DNA of 57,858 nucleotides from CAZSAT01 sp964604675 (GTDB taxonomy: Bacteria; Myxococcota_A; UBA796; CAJQPC01): positions 1-57,858 of the forward strand of contig CAZSAT010000038.1 in NCBI GenBank assembly GCA_964604675.1. Direction: 5' to 3'. The notes beneath the pieces were generated by a model that was not told where the DNA came from, ran no database searches, and saw nothing but the letters and a program-made list of their open reading frames with translations. Every line of letters begins with the position of its first letter. The first letter of the stretch is position 1. A program made the translations under genes and the position numbers. Shown here piece after piece: positions 17,690-26,299 of this stretch.

Positions 17690-19168
17690 TCAGGGGTTGG
17701 TCTTGAGCTTGATCTGGTAGCGCACGATGCCCACGTCGCCGCCGAGGTCCTTCTCCCCGCTCATCTCGGCGTAGATCGTGCCGTCGGCGTTCACCAGGCC
17801 GGCGTAGGGGTCCGAGAAGCTGTCCACCACGACGCGGCCGTCGAGGTTGTTGCCGCCGACCTCGTCACCGGTCCAGACCACCTCGAAGGTGTCGCTCTTC
17901 CCGATCATCTCCACGTAGCAGGACGCGTTCAGGTAGAGGTGGCCGGAGGTGGCGCTGCCGCTCACGCTGCCGCTGCAGGCGTCGCTCGCTCCCCACCCAG
18001 GGACCTCGACGGACCCCTCGAAGCTGCCGCTGATCGTGCCTTCAGCGAGGGTGCCGCCGCCGACGGAGCCACCGCCACCGCCCTGCACCAGCGAGATGAA
18101 GTAGTCCCAGTCCCACCCGCTGCCCGGGTCGGTGTGGCAGCTGCTGCCTCCGCCGCCCGAGCTCGAGCACCCCGGCACCTCGTTGTGCCCGATGATGTGG
18201 CTGCGATCCTTGGGGATGCCGTAGCGGTCGCAGACGTCGGCCACGAGCGCGGCCGACGACTGGTACATCGCCTCGGTGTACCAGGTCTCAGGCGACTCGA
18301 TGTAGCCCTCGTGCTCGATGCCGATGCTGTTGGCGTTGGTGCTCCAGTCGCCGGCGTGCCATCCGATGTCCTCTTCGTCGAGCATCTGGGTGATCTCACC
18401 GTCGCTGGAGCGCACCATGTAGTGGGCGCTCGCGCTCGCGCTGGAGTTCTGGAACCACGAGATCGAGCCGGAGTAGCTGCCCTGCATGGTGTGGATGACC
18501 ACGGTGTCGATGCCGTAGTCGCTCGGCCGGCTCGCGTTCGTGTAGTTCGCGCTCGACGCCGGGATGTACTGCGACACGAGCCCGGAGCCGGTGCGCGCCG
18601 CGCGCTGGTTGCGCCAGTACATGAGCTGCGGCTCGACCATCACGAGCTCCCCCTCGGAGGTCTCCGCGACGATGCCCCACTCCAGGTGATCGAAGACCTG
18701 GCTCGCGAAGCCCTCGGCGATGGCCGGATCCGCGGCCCCGCTCCACTCCGCGACGATGGGGTACCAGTCGCTCAGATCCTCGATCGGCTGCCCGGTGCGT
18801 GCCTCCCAGGTCTTCGCCATGCCGGCGAGCAGCGCGGCGCCCCCTCGGATGTTGGCGACGGGGTCGTCGACCAGGGTCTGGGGATCGAGCCCCAGGTGTT
18901 CGGCGGCCTCGTCCAGCAGCGGTCCGGCACCGTCGTCGTGCAGGCCCAGGTTCATCATGCCCACGTTGCCGTAGGAGTTCTCCCCGCCGACACGGTGGTC
19001 CAGCCGGGTCAGGCTGTAGGAGACCGCCACCAACAGGTCCCGCGGGACGTCGTACTGCGTGGCGGCGGTGGAGAAGGCGGTGTTCAGGGTGTCGGGCGCC
19101 TGGTCCGGCCCGGCGCACGCCGTGGTGAGAGCGAGGCCGAAGATCGGGAGGAGGATGGCGCGCGACAT
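17690..19168 (-). CDS. Amidase_2-family lipoprotein (peptidoglycan amidase)
   Basis: N-acetylmuramoyl-L-alanine amidases cut between MurNAc and the stem peptide. The 492-residue product has a lipoprotein signal (LALTTAC, lipid Cys18), so it is probably anchored in the outer membrane. Residues 25-170 resemble the transglycosylase-like unit found before many amidases, but the position of the usual catalytic Glu reads VSYSLTR, so it may only bind wall. Residues 215-350 form the Amidase_2 domain with zinc-site candidates H226 (VVIHTMQG) and H345 (CHTDPG), plus HEGY. The rest is a Gly-rich linker and a C-terminal beta domain. It stops 3 nt from the convergent neighbour. A role in cell-wall recycling or prey lysis is inference. 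Confidence 0.85.
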   Translation of the reverse strand: MSRAILLPIFGLALTTACAGPDQAPDTLNTAFSTAATQYDVPRDLLVAVSYSLTRLDHRVGGENSYGNVGMMNLGLHDDGAGPLLDEAAEHLGLDPQTLVDDPVANIRGGAALLAGMAKTWEARTGQPIEDLSDWYPIVAEWSGAADPAIAEGFASQVFDHLEWGIVAETSEGELVMVEPQLMYWRNQRAARTGSGLVSQYIPASSANYTNASRPSDYGIDTVVIHTMQGSYSGSISWFQNSSASASAHYMVRSSDGEITQMLDEEDIGWHAGDWSTNANSIGIEHEGYIESPETWYTEAMYQSSAALVADVCDRYGIPKDRSHIIGHNEVPGCSSSGGGGSSCHTDPGSGWDWDYFISLVQGGGGGSVGGGTLAEGTISGSFEGSVEVPGWGASDACSGSVSGSATSGHLYLNASCYVEMIGKSDTFEVVWTGDEVGGNNLDGRVVVDSFSDPYAGLVNADGTIYAEMSGEKDLGGDVGIVRYQIKLKTNP

Positions 19169-19300
19169 GGACACCCCTGTGGTGGGTTGCCCGGTGTCAC
19201 TGCAGGAGCCGTGCCACCGTCAGCGGCCCGGTGGGGCGGATCCTGGTGGGGACCGTGCGTCCGTGCCCCACCTGCTGCCGGGGCGGCGACGCCCGCGGGG

Positions 19301-21337
19301 TCAACCTGGGGTCACGCGCACGGGCACGCCCGTCAGGGCGGGGGCGCCGCTCAGAGCGTCGAGCGCCGTGTCCGAGATCAGCTCGCCGACCGGCAGCTCG
19401 CCATCCCAGGGGATCGAGACCGCGCCCGGGGCCACCTCGTCGTCGTGGCGACACGTGCCCTCGACGCGGCCGGCGCGGCTCTCGATGACCACGCGCGCCC
19501 CGTCGGCAAAGCCTGCGTCGGGGTGGACCCGGACGCCCTGGGGCTCAGCAGAGGAGCCGCGGAACCACCCGCGCACACCGTCGACAGGCTGAAGGGCGGT
19601 CAACAGCAAGGGGAACTCCGGTGTGGTCGCGGGCGGCGCGAGCGCCTGGATGGATGCTGTGAGGGCTTCGGGCGCCAGGTCGAGGCGTCCGTCCGGGTGG
19701 AGCGGCCGCCAGATGGAGCGGTCGCTCTCGCCGCGGTCGATGCCGCCGGCCGCGCCCATCAGCTCGTCCAGTGGCGGCAACCCGGCCAGGTCGAGGCCGC
19801 GTTCGATCCACGGGTCGAGATCGGCGCCGGCCGCGTACCGGGCAATGAGCTGGAGGTGAGCGCCCCAGGTGCCGCCTCGTAGCGGCGGCGCGAGGTGGCC
19901 GAAGAGCTCGGAGAGGATGTGGTCCTCGCTGCGGGCTTCGCCAGGTGGGGCCGCGACGGCGCCCGTTCCTTGGATGAAGCGAGCCGGAAGCATCGGCTGG
20001 TCCAGGAGGTGGAGATCTTCCCGCTCCCAGAACGAGGGGGCCGGGAGGACGAAGTCCGCGATCTCGGTGATCGGGCTCGGCCTGAGCTCGACGGCGACGA
20101 GACAGTCCAGTCCCTCCAACGCCTGGAGCACGCGCCGTGGTTGCGGAAGGTGGGAGCTCGGATCCGCGGCCACGCAGATCAGCCCGCGCAGGCGCTCGTC
20201 GCCAGCGGTGGTGATCTCCTCGGCCAGGGCGGTGCCGGGCTGCTGAAGCAGCAGGGCGCGGCGCCCACTGACGCGAAGGGTCGGAGCCTGCGAGGACGGA
20301 ACACTGGCGAGCAGGGGCTGTAGATCCAGCACGCCCTTCGCCTCATACGCACCGCCGGGGCGCAACAAGTTGGCGGTGAGCGCATGCAGCACGAGCCATG
20401 CCCAGCTCGCCACGGTGGGGTGGGGGCCGAGGGTCAGGGCGTTGGAGGCCGTGACGGTCCCCATGGCCGCGCGGCTGAACTTCAGGGCGATGCCGCCGAT
20501 CACGTCGGCTTCGACGCCGCAGATCCCGGCGCATCGATCGAGGGTCCAAGGCTCCAACCAGGCCTCGGCCCGGTCGAGGTTCGACGCGTAGTCGCGCAGG
20601 AACTGGTGGTCGCCCCAGCCCTTCACGAGGATCTGTCGGCAGAGGGCCAGGAGGAAGAAGACCTCGGTGCCCGGGTTGAGCTGGACGTGGAGGTCGGCGT
20701 CGCGCGCGCTGGAGGTGGCCACCGGGCCGGCGGCGATGAGCTTGGTGCCACGGTTTCGGCGGTAGTGCGCGAGCGCCTCCGTGTGCACGGTGCCCGCCTG
20801 GAGCGGCCCCCAGCGGTGGTCGTTGGGCTCGCTGCCCAGGAGGATCGTGTAGTGGGCGCGACCGACGTCGGAGATGAGCGGCACGGCGGCTCCGACCACC
20901 AGCTCGGTGGCCAGCAGGAGCGGCGCGCCGTGCACGGCAAGCGACGAGAACAGGTTCGGGGTGCCGGCTCCGATGGCGAGCGCGGCGGCGCGGATGGCAC
21001 CTCGATGGTTGTGTGCCAGGGGTGCGCCGGCGTAGACGCCCAGCGCGCGGGGGCCATGCTTGCGTCGGAGGGCACCGAGGGCCGCGCCGGCCTGCTGCAG
21101 GGCCTCCTCCCAGGAGACGGGCACCAGGCCGCCTGCTTCGCGCTTCAGCGGCTTCGTCAGACGATCGGCGGCGCCGGGAAGGGCGAGGCTCTCGACCCCC
21201 TCGGCGCAGGTGTAGCCGGCGTTCTTCGGGTTGACCCCGTCACCGGTCAGAGCGCTCGGGCCTCGTGGGTCGAGCTGCACGTGGACGCCGCACAGACCGG
21301 AGCAGAGACGGCAATAGGACGCGACGGTCTGCGCCAT
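19301..21337 (-). CDS. Molybdopterin oxidoreductase (DMSO reductase superfamily)
   Basis: The 678-residue protein has the N-terminal cluster motif CRLCSGLCG with a fourth Cys in YTCAEG, so a [4Fe-4S] cluster is expected. The order of domains is that of bis-MGD enzymes: Molybdop_Fe4S4, a large central molybdopterin domain (LGSEPNDHRWG, ASNALTLGPHP), then a molydopterin-binding C-terminal barrel (VRVHPDAGFADGARVVIESRAG). There is no twin-arginine signal, so it is cytoplasmic. No electron-transfer subunit is adjacent. The substrate cannot be told: it could be an oxidoreductase for formate-like, S-oxide or other compounds. The ATG at 21337 is preferred because MAQTVASYCRLC leaves a short leader before the cluster. 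Confidence 0.88.
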   Translation of the reverse strand: MAQTVASYCRLCSGLCGVHVQLDPRGPSALTGDGVNPKNAGYTCAEGVESLALPGAADRLTKPLKREAGGLVPVSWEEALQQAGAALGALRRKHGPRALGVYAGAPLAHNHRGAIRAAALAIGAGTPNLFSSLAVHGAPLLLATELVVGAAVPLISDVGRAHYTILLGSEPNDHRWGPLQAGTVHTEALAHYRRNRGTKLIAAGPVATSSARDADLHVQLNPGTEVFFLLALCRQILVKGWGDHQFLRDYASNLDRAEAWLEPWTLDRCAGICGVEADVIGGIALKFSRAAMGTVTASNALTLGPHPTVASWAWLVLHALTANLLRPGGAYEAKGVLDLQPLLASVPSSQAPTLRVSGRRALLLQQPGTALAEEITTAGDERLRGLICVAADPSSHLPQPRRVLQALEGLDCLVAVELRPSPITEIADFVLPAPSFWEREDLHLLDQPMLPARFIQGTGAVAAPPGEARSEDHILSELFGHLAPPLRGGTWGAHLQLIARYAAGADLDPWIERGLDLAGLPPLDELMGAAGGIDRGESDRSIWRPLHPDGRLDLAPEALTASIQALAPPATTPEFPLLLTALQPVDGVRGWFRGSSAEPQGVRVHPDAGFADGARVVIESRAGRVEGTCRHDDEVAPGAVSIPWDGELPVGELISDTALDALSGAPALTGVPVRVTPG

Positions 21338-21374
21338 TCGGAGCACTCCTCGTACCCCTGTTCTACCCCGAGCG

Positions 21375-21941
21375 TCAGGCCAGGCCGGCCAGCGCAGCGC
21401 GCACCAGGCGCCGTGTCATCGGAAACGGTGTCAGCTGGCGCTCCAACGACGCGGCCGCGGCACGGCTTCGAACCCTCGGGACGATCCGCGCGATCACCGC
21501 CTCGGCGGCGGGGCCTTCGACCGCGGCGAGCCACGGCACGACCTGGCAGTCGGGGTTGGCGGCCAGGGCGCGAGCTGCGCTCTCGACGGCGGCCGACGGA
21601 TGACCGTGGGCCAGCAGCGCTGCAGCGGTCTCAGGGCGCCCGAGGGCTCCCTCCTCCACGAGGGCGTCCACGAAGCCGCGAGCGGCGCAGGCCCAGGCCA
21701 CCACCTGGAAGCTGGCGTGGGTGGATGCCCCTCGCAGTTGCAGCGTGCCGGGGACGGTCTCGTGGCGCTCGGCCAGGTCGAGGAGCCAGCTGGCCGCCGG
21801 ATGCCGTCGAGCGGCCACCTCGAGCACGGCCGCGGCGTCCTGGGCGGCGTCCACGCAGAGCCTGGCGTACACCGGACCGGCATCCTGCGCCTTCTCCAGC
21901 TTGCCAGCCTCTTCCAGGCGCTCGGCAATGGCGGGCCTCAC
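21375..21941 (-). CDS. Hypothetical helical protein
   Basis: A 188-residue all-helical, Ala-rich protein with HEAT-like spacing (ETAAALLAHGHPSAAVESAARALAANP), no signal peptide and no enzyme motif. The GTG start overlaps the stop of the gene before it by 4 nt (GTGA). It lies 37 nt before the molybdopterin oxidoreductase gene, so it may be an accessory or chaperone for that enzyme, but TorD-like motifs are not visible. Confidence 0.62.
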   Translation of the reverse strand: MRPAIAERLEEAGKLEKAQDAGPVYARLCVDAAQDAAAVLEVAARRHPAASWLLDLAERHETVPGTLQLRGASTHASFQVVAWACAARGFVDALVEEGALGRPETAAALLAHGHPSAAVESAARALAANPDCQVVPWLAAVEGPAAEAVIARIVPRVRSRAAAASLERQLTPFPMTRRLVRAALAGLA

Positions 21942-22462
21942 CGGACGTGCCCGGTCGCATGATCGAGGGCTGACGCGTCCATCTCGGGCAGCCGATCGCG
22001 CGACGACCAGCCGACGAACGGACCGGGGTGGTCCGACGGCAAGCGCACCAGGCCCTCGCCGCCGAGCGTCTCCGCGGTGGCGAGGGCGCGCGGCGTGGGC
22101 CCCGCAGCTACTACGCCGGCGAGGTTCAGCGCTTCGACGTGGGCGCCCTGGGCGTCCTGAGCCACCAGGATGGCGCAGGTCACGTGGTCGGACACGGCGG
22201 CCCAGACGCGCTGGCTCAGGACGTCCCTGTTGGTGCCGGCCAGATCGGAGCAGGCGACCACGGCCTCCTCGATCCGCTTCCAGGTCGCGACGGGGTCAGC
22301 GGCGGGTCGGACCCGTCCCGCGAGCCACGCCTTGGCGCAGGCGTCGCCGGTCGCGACACGGAAGTGTCCGTTCCAGGGGAACCGTCCCCTTCCTGCGACG
22401 AGCCGCGCCGGCGCGCTCGTCGTGGTGGTGTGTGTGGCCCTCGTGGCTCGCTGCGGTTGCAT
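21938..22462 (-). CDS. Hypothetical protein
   Basis: A 174-residue protein without a family that I recognise. The first 35 residues are Thr/Arg-rich and may not all be coding; the rest has a plausible alpha/beta pattern (HFRVATGDACAKAWLAG, AVSDHVTCAILVAQD, VEALNLAGVVAAG). An internal start is possible. It is coupled by 4 nt to the helical hypothetical gene and so belongs to the molybdopterin oxidoreductase cluster. Confidence 0.5.
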   Translation of the reverse strand: MQPQRATRATHTTTTSAPARLVAGRGRFPWNGHFRVATGDACAKAWLAGRVRPAADPVATWKRIEEAVVACSDLAGTNRDVLSQRVWAAVSDHVTCAILVAQDAQGAHVEALNLAGVVAAGPTPRALATAETLGGEGLVRLPSDHPGPFVGWSSRDRLPEMDASALDHATGHVR

Positions 22463-22540
22463 TCCTTGCTCCGACCAGTGGGTGAGTCCTTCCCACCACC
22501 CGAATCGGATCCATCGGCCGCGCGGTTGAGGGTGGATCGC

Positions 22541-23113
22541 CTACTTGAAGGCGCCGCAGCCCAGCATCTCCGAGCCGTAGTACGGGTTCTTGATCTCCGC
22601 GTCGGTCTGGTACCAGATGCCACCCTTCTCCATCGGGCACTCGACCAGCGCGATCTCGGTGCTGCCCTGGCCCTTGCGGGCCTCGACGATGCCTTGCATG
22701 GCGCTGCTCAGGTCGGCGAATCCGGCACGGGTGCCCTCCAGGTCAGCGTCCTTGATGGCGCCGGCCGCCGTGACCATGGCCTGGGTGGCGGTGAGCGCGT
22801 CGCCGCTGGTCATCCCGCCGTCCACGATGGACTTCGCGTGCCCTTCGAGGGCGTAGGCGTCGCCGGGCTTGAAGGTGTCGGCGGCGAGGTTCTTCTGGAT
22901 GTCGAGGTACTCGCCGAGCACCTGGTCCAGCCGTTCGTGGCCGCAGCAGGTGACCTTCACGTCGTCGAAGTCCTTGTCGACCTTGATCTTGATGGCCTTC
23001 GACTTGTGCTTCTTCGCACCGTCCTCGTGCGCTGCGTGATCGTCGCTGGTGGCTTCGTCGTTGTCTGCGCCGCAGCCGACGAGGCCCAGCGCGAGGACGA
23101 GGGTGAGGGACAT
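22541..23113 (-). CDS. DUF3347-type lipoprotein
   Basis: The 190-residue product has a lipobox (LALGLVGCG, Cys14), then a His/Asp/Lys-rich linker (DDHAAHEDGAKKHKSK) that could bind metal. The folded part ends in VECPMEKGGIWYQTD and EIKNPYYGSEMLGCG. This CPM...W...IxNPYxGxxMxxCG ending is the mark of DUF3347 domains, often found with copper or heavy-metal efflux (CusB-related) proteins. I start at the ATG that gives the shortest clean signal peptide. Periplasmic metal binding is the likely role, but is inference. Confidence 0.75.
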   Translation of the reverse strand: MSLTLVLALGLVGCGADNDEATSDDHAAHEDGAKKHKSKAIKIKVDKDFDDVKVTCCGHERLDQVLGEYLDIQKNLAADTFKPGDAYALEGHAKSIVDGGMTSGDALTATQAMVTAAGAIKDADLEGTRAGFADLSSAMQGIVEARKGQGSTEIALVECPMEKGGIWYQTDAEIKNPYYGSEMLGCGAFK

Positions 23114-23219
23114 GACTGCTCTCCTGATCAATCGGGTCGGCGACGCTACCACGGACGCACGGGGCCGTTGCCTGTGCTATTCGTCGGGGCTCGACGCCCT
23201 TCCCGCTGGAGCCGTGGCT

Positions 23220-24263
23220 GTGACCGAGGAGCACCGGAGACGCCGCCGGCTACGACGAGGGCTCTCGCGCCTGGTCGGTGAGGTGGGCCCGGATCTCGAG
23301 CGCCACGTGGGTGAGCTCGAGCCGCTTCTCTGGCGGCTCGAAGGGGCGCTCAACGATCTCGGCACCGGAGCGGCGTCGCCGCCGGGCTTCAGCCCGACCA
23401 CCCACCTCGCGCCAGGCGTGCCCCGCATCCGGCCTCTGTTGGTGTTCCTCGCAGCCCGTGCCGCTGGCGACGAGATGCCCTCGGAGCACGAGGTGGCGAG
23501 CGCGGCCGAGCTGCTCCACCTCGCGGTGGCGGTCCACGACGCGGCTCTTGGCCGGCAGGGCGGTCGTCGGCGCCGTGTGGCTCGCCGGCTCCTCGGCGGC
23601 GCAGCACACTGGCTCGGCGGAAACCACCTCACGCTGCGCTCGCTGGAGCTTGCGCGGTCGTCCGACGCGCCGGAGATCCTCGGTGAGGTGCTCGACGCCT
23701 TGCGAGAGATCGGGGAAGGTCACGCGCTCGCGGAGGACCTGCGGCATCGGGATCCCAGCGAGGCCGACTACAGGGACTTCGCCGAGGTGCACACCGGCGC
23801 GGTCTTCGCGTTCTGCACCCGCGCAGGCGGGCACCTGGCGGGAGCGCCCCGACCGATGGTCACCGCGCTGGGGCGGTATGGCCGGCACATGGGCGTCGCC
23901 TGGCATGCCCTGGAAGACCAGTGGTGTTTCGACTCCGACCCCGAGCAGTTGCTGCGCTACCTCGCCCATCGGGCCGCGACCGGGCGCCCCATGCTGCCGC
24001 TCATCCGGGCGTTGGAGCGCGACCCGGAGGTGGATGCGCTGCTCGATCACGTCCTCGTGGAGGGCGAACCGTCCGACGCGGCCGTGCTCGCCGAGCGCGT
24101 GGTGGCGGCTGGCGGGCTCGGCGCCGTGAAGCAGCTCGTGGTCACCGAGAGCTTCGCGGCGCGGCGCGCGCTCCGCACGCTGCCCGAGACGCCCCATCGC
24201 GAGATCCTGGATCGACTCGCCCGCGGGCTGGTCACCGACGGGCAGGTGCCCACCGCGATGTGA
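23220..24263 (+). CDS. Degenerate polyprenyl synthase homologue
   Basis: The 347-residue protein follows the trans-isoprenyl diphosphate synthase pattern (RIRPLLVFLAARAAGD, then the helix with SAAELLHLAVAVHD, LGGNHLTLRSLELA, and GRYGRHMGVAW). Every catalytic motif is broken. The first aspartate-rich motif, DDxxD in active enzymes, reads HDAALG at about 106-111 with no further Asp. The Lys-Thr of the chain-length region is HT (EVHTGAVF). The second motif, normally GxAFQxxDD, reads GVAWHALEDQW at about 225-235. It should not bind the diphosphate through magnesium as usual. The GTG start follows GGAG by eight bases. The neighbours (lipoprotein, trpS) give no pathway. Confidence 0.7.
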   Translation: MTEEHRRRRRLRRGLSRLVGEVGPDLERHVGELEPLLWRLEGALNDLGTGAASPPGFSPTTHLAPGVPRIRPLLVFLAARAAGDEMPSEHEVASAAELLHLAVAVHDAALGRQGGRRRRVARRLLGGAAHWLGGNHLTLRSLELARSSDAPEILGEVLDALREIGEGHALAEDLRHRDPSEADYRDFAEVHTGAVFAFCTRAGGHLAGAPRPMVTALGRYGRHMGVAWHALEDQWCFDSDPEQLLRYLAHRAATGRPMLPLIRALERDPEVDALLDHVLVEGEPSDAAVLAERVVAAGGLGAVKQLVVTESFAARRALRTLPETPHREILDRLARGLVTDGQVPTAM

Positions 24264-24269
24264 GCGGCC

Positions 24270-25238
24270 TCAGAGGCCCACCGCGTCCCGGACGCGGGCC
24301 ATGGTGGCCCGCGCCACGGTGCGCGCCTGGTCTGCCCCGCGCTCCAGCACCCGGTCGACCTGGGCCGGATCGGCCACCAGCTCGGCGTAGCGCGCCTGGG
24401 GCGCCGCCAGCGACGCGCCGACCACCTCGTAGAGCGCTTGCTTCGCATGGCCGTAGCCGAAGTTGCCCGCTCGGTACCGGGCTGCCAGGGCCCGCTGCTG
24501 GTCTGCGTCGGCGAAGAGCTTGTAGAGCGCAAAGACGTTGCACGTCTGGGGGTCTTTTGGGTCCTCCATCGGCGTGGAGTCGGTGACGACCTGCATCAGG
24601 CGCTTGCGCAGCTTCTTGCCGCTCAGGAGCACGGACACGTCGTTGCCATAGGACTTGGACATCTTCCGACCGTCGAGACCGGGGACCACCGCGACCTCCT
24701 CCTGGATCACGGCCTCGGGGATCCGGAGCACCTCGCCATAGGTGTGGTTCACGCTGCGTGCGATCAGCCTCGCCATCTCCACGTGCTGCTTCTGGTCCTG
24801 TCCGACGGGAACGAGGTCGCTGTCGTAGAGCAGGATGTCGGCCGCCATCAGCACCGGGTAGTTGTAGGTGCCGAGGGTGATCGCCTGTCCGCCGTCCTGG
24901 GCCGCCTTGACCGCATGTCCCCGGTCCATCAGTCCCAGGCCGGTGTGGCAGGCGAGGATCCAGGCAAGCTCGGTCACCTCGGGCACGTCCTGTTGCAGGA
25001 ACAGGGCGCCGCGCCCGGGGTCGAAGCCGAATGCCAGGAACACCGTCGCGGCTTCACGCTGCAGCTCCCGGAGCCGCTTGGGGTCGCGCATCGTCGTCAA
25101 CGCGTGGTAGCTGGCGATGAAGTAGAAGGTCTCCGACCGCTCCTGCAGAGCGACGGCGGGTTCGATCATCCCCTTCAGGTTCCCGACGTGAGGAACCCCC
25201 GAGGGCTGGATACCGGTGAGGGCGCGCTTCCGTGACAT
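24270..25238 (-). CDS. trpS: Tryptophanyl-tRNA synthetase
   Basis: Charges tRNA-Trp with tryptophan. The 322-residue length is right for bacterial TrpS. Class I signatures are present: the HIGH variant PHVGN after ALTGIQPSG, and KMSKS in GLDGRKMSKSYGN. The tryptophan pocket sequence GLMDRGHAVKAAQDG and VPVGQDQKQHVE are typical. The gene ends 6 nt from the convergent prenyl-synthase homologue. Its ATG overlaps the start region of the divergent lipase-like gene, so the two must share a very small promoter region or one start lies further in. Confidence 0.96.
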   Translation of the reverse strand: MSRKRALTGIQPSGVPHVGNLKGMIEPAVALQERSETFYFIASYHALTTMRDPKRLRELQREAATVFLAFGFDPGRGALFLQQDVPEVTELAWILACHTGLGLMDRGHAVKAAQDGGQAITLGTYNYPVLMAADILLYDSDLVPVGQDQKQHVEMARLIARSVNHTYGEVLRIPEAVIQEEVAVVPGLDGRKMSKSYGNDVSVLLSGKKLRKRLMQVVTDSTPMEDPKDPQTCNVFALYKLFADADQQRALAARYRAGNFGYGHAKQALYEVVGASLAAPQARYAELVADPAQVDRVLERGADQARTVARATMARVRDAVGL

Positions 25239-25890
25239 GCGCCGCCGATATCCCGTGTCCTTGCTCCGATCCGTCCTCAGTGAACAGGCCGCCTACGGCC
25301 GCGCCGCGCTGGCGCCCCTGGCCGCATGGCCCGAGGGTGGCCAGGGAACGCCCGTGGTGATGGTCCCGGGGCTGGGCGCTCACCCGAAGCTGCTGGCGCC
25401 CCTGGCGACCGTGCTCGCGCGAGGCGGCTCCGGGCCCCTGTCGGTGGTGCGCTACGCCAGCTTCACCGGGAGCTTCCAGGCCCTGGTCGCGGCGGTGGCC
25501 ACTGCGGTCCATGCGCACGACCAGCCCGTCGACCTCGTCGGCCACTCCCTCGGGGGGCTCGCCGCCCGCGTGTTCGTCAAGAGCGGCGGCGCCGCGCGGG
25601 TGAGGCGGCTGGTCAGCCTGTGTGCACCCCAGCACGGCACACGTCTGTGGATCGTCGCACCACCCGGTCTGCGGGCCGCCTTGAGGCCCGGCGGTGCGCT
25701 GCAGAAGAGCCTTGCTGCGGGGAAGGAGCCGGTGCCTACCCTCAGCGTGGCGAGTCTGCACGACCACCAGGTCCGGCCGCCGGCGTCCGCGGCGATCCCA
25801 GGGGCCCGACACGTCGATGTGGTCGTCGGACACACGGCGGCGGTCTACGATCCCCACGTGCAGCGGCTCGTGGGCGACTTCCTGCGCTGA
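25237..25890 (+). CDS. Lipase-like alpha/beta hydrolase
   Basis: The 217-residue protein has the strand VVMVPGLGAHPK (oxyanion loop), the nucleophile motif DLVGHSLGGLAARVF, and LCAPQHGTRL, which together mark the lipase/triacylglycerol hydrolase branch (LipA/EstA-like). A DVVVGHTAAVYDP near the end carries the catalytic His candidate. No signal peptide is evident. The start is uncertain: ATG 25237 overlaps the divergent trpS start by 2 nt; GTG 25255 or TTG 25261 (SLLRSVLSEQ) would also fit. No lipase foldase lies nearby. Confidence 0.75.
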   Translation: MRRRYPVSLLRSVLSEQAAYGRAALAPLAAWPEGGQGTPVVMVPGLGAHPKLLAPLATVLARGGSGPLSVVRYASFTGSFQALVAAVATAVHAHDQPVDLVGHSLGGLAARVFVKSGGAARVRRLVSLCAPQHGTRLWIVAPPGLRAALRPGGALQKSLAAGKEPVPTLSVASLHDHQVRPPASAAIPGARHVDVVVGHTAAVYDPHVQRLVGDFLR

Positions 25891-26299
25891 GGGCGTCGTC
25901 GGATTTTGTCAGGAACGGAAGGCGGAGCGCACTTCGGGGTTGACACCCTCACGCCCACTGGTCGAAAACTACAGCGCTCCTCGAACTACCGTGGAACTCG
26001 CGGAACAGCTCGTGGAGGGCACGTGAACCGACCTCATCACCTTTTTTGGTCGTTCTAGCAAAAAAGGCTTCCTTTTCCCCCCGCTTTGAGTATTCTCCCG
26101 GCGCTCGGGCCCTGACGGCGAACCCCACCGAAAACGCCGATCCATCCCGACCCCCGCGCTCCGAGAACGTCTCCGGCGCACCCCCGCTCGAATCCGACCT
26201 GAAGCCCCCGCTTGCTCTTCTGGAGCGGGTGGACGCTTACCCCATTCGTTCTACCCAACCTTCCGACTTTGTGCACACGAAGATCAGGAGCATCACCGC
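25891..26299. other. Longest gene-free stretch; leader of the sigma-factor gene
   Basis: This 409-nt stretch has no credible gene. It is less GC-rich than its surroundings and has T and A runs (26042-26047, 26060-26065). It holds the palindrome at 26040-26067 and a TTGACA at 25940-25945 with no good -10 at the usual distance. It most likely carries the promoter and a long 5' untranslated region of the sigma-factor gene. A ribosome binding site AGGAG near 26286 precedes ATG 26300. Confidence 0.55.
26040..26067. repeat. AT-rich inverted repeat upstream of the sigma-factor gene
   Basis: CCTTTTTTG at 26040-26048 pairs with CAAAAAAGG at 26059-26067 across a 10-nt loop. Nine perfect pairs of mainly A-T are striking in such GC-rich DNA. 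It could be an operator, an attenuator or a bidirectional terminator. It lies about 230 nt before the sigma-factor start. Confidence 0.55.

Noticed and set aside
25940..25945. TTGACA as a -35 box of the sigma-factor gene
   Set aside because: No TATAAT-like or TAGGT-like hexamer lies 16-19 bases downstream; the best candidate is at 24 bases.
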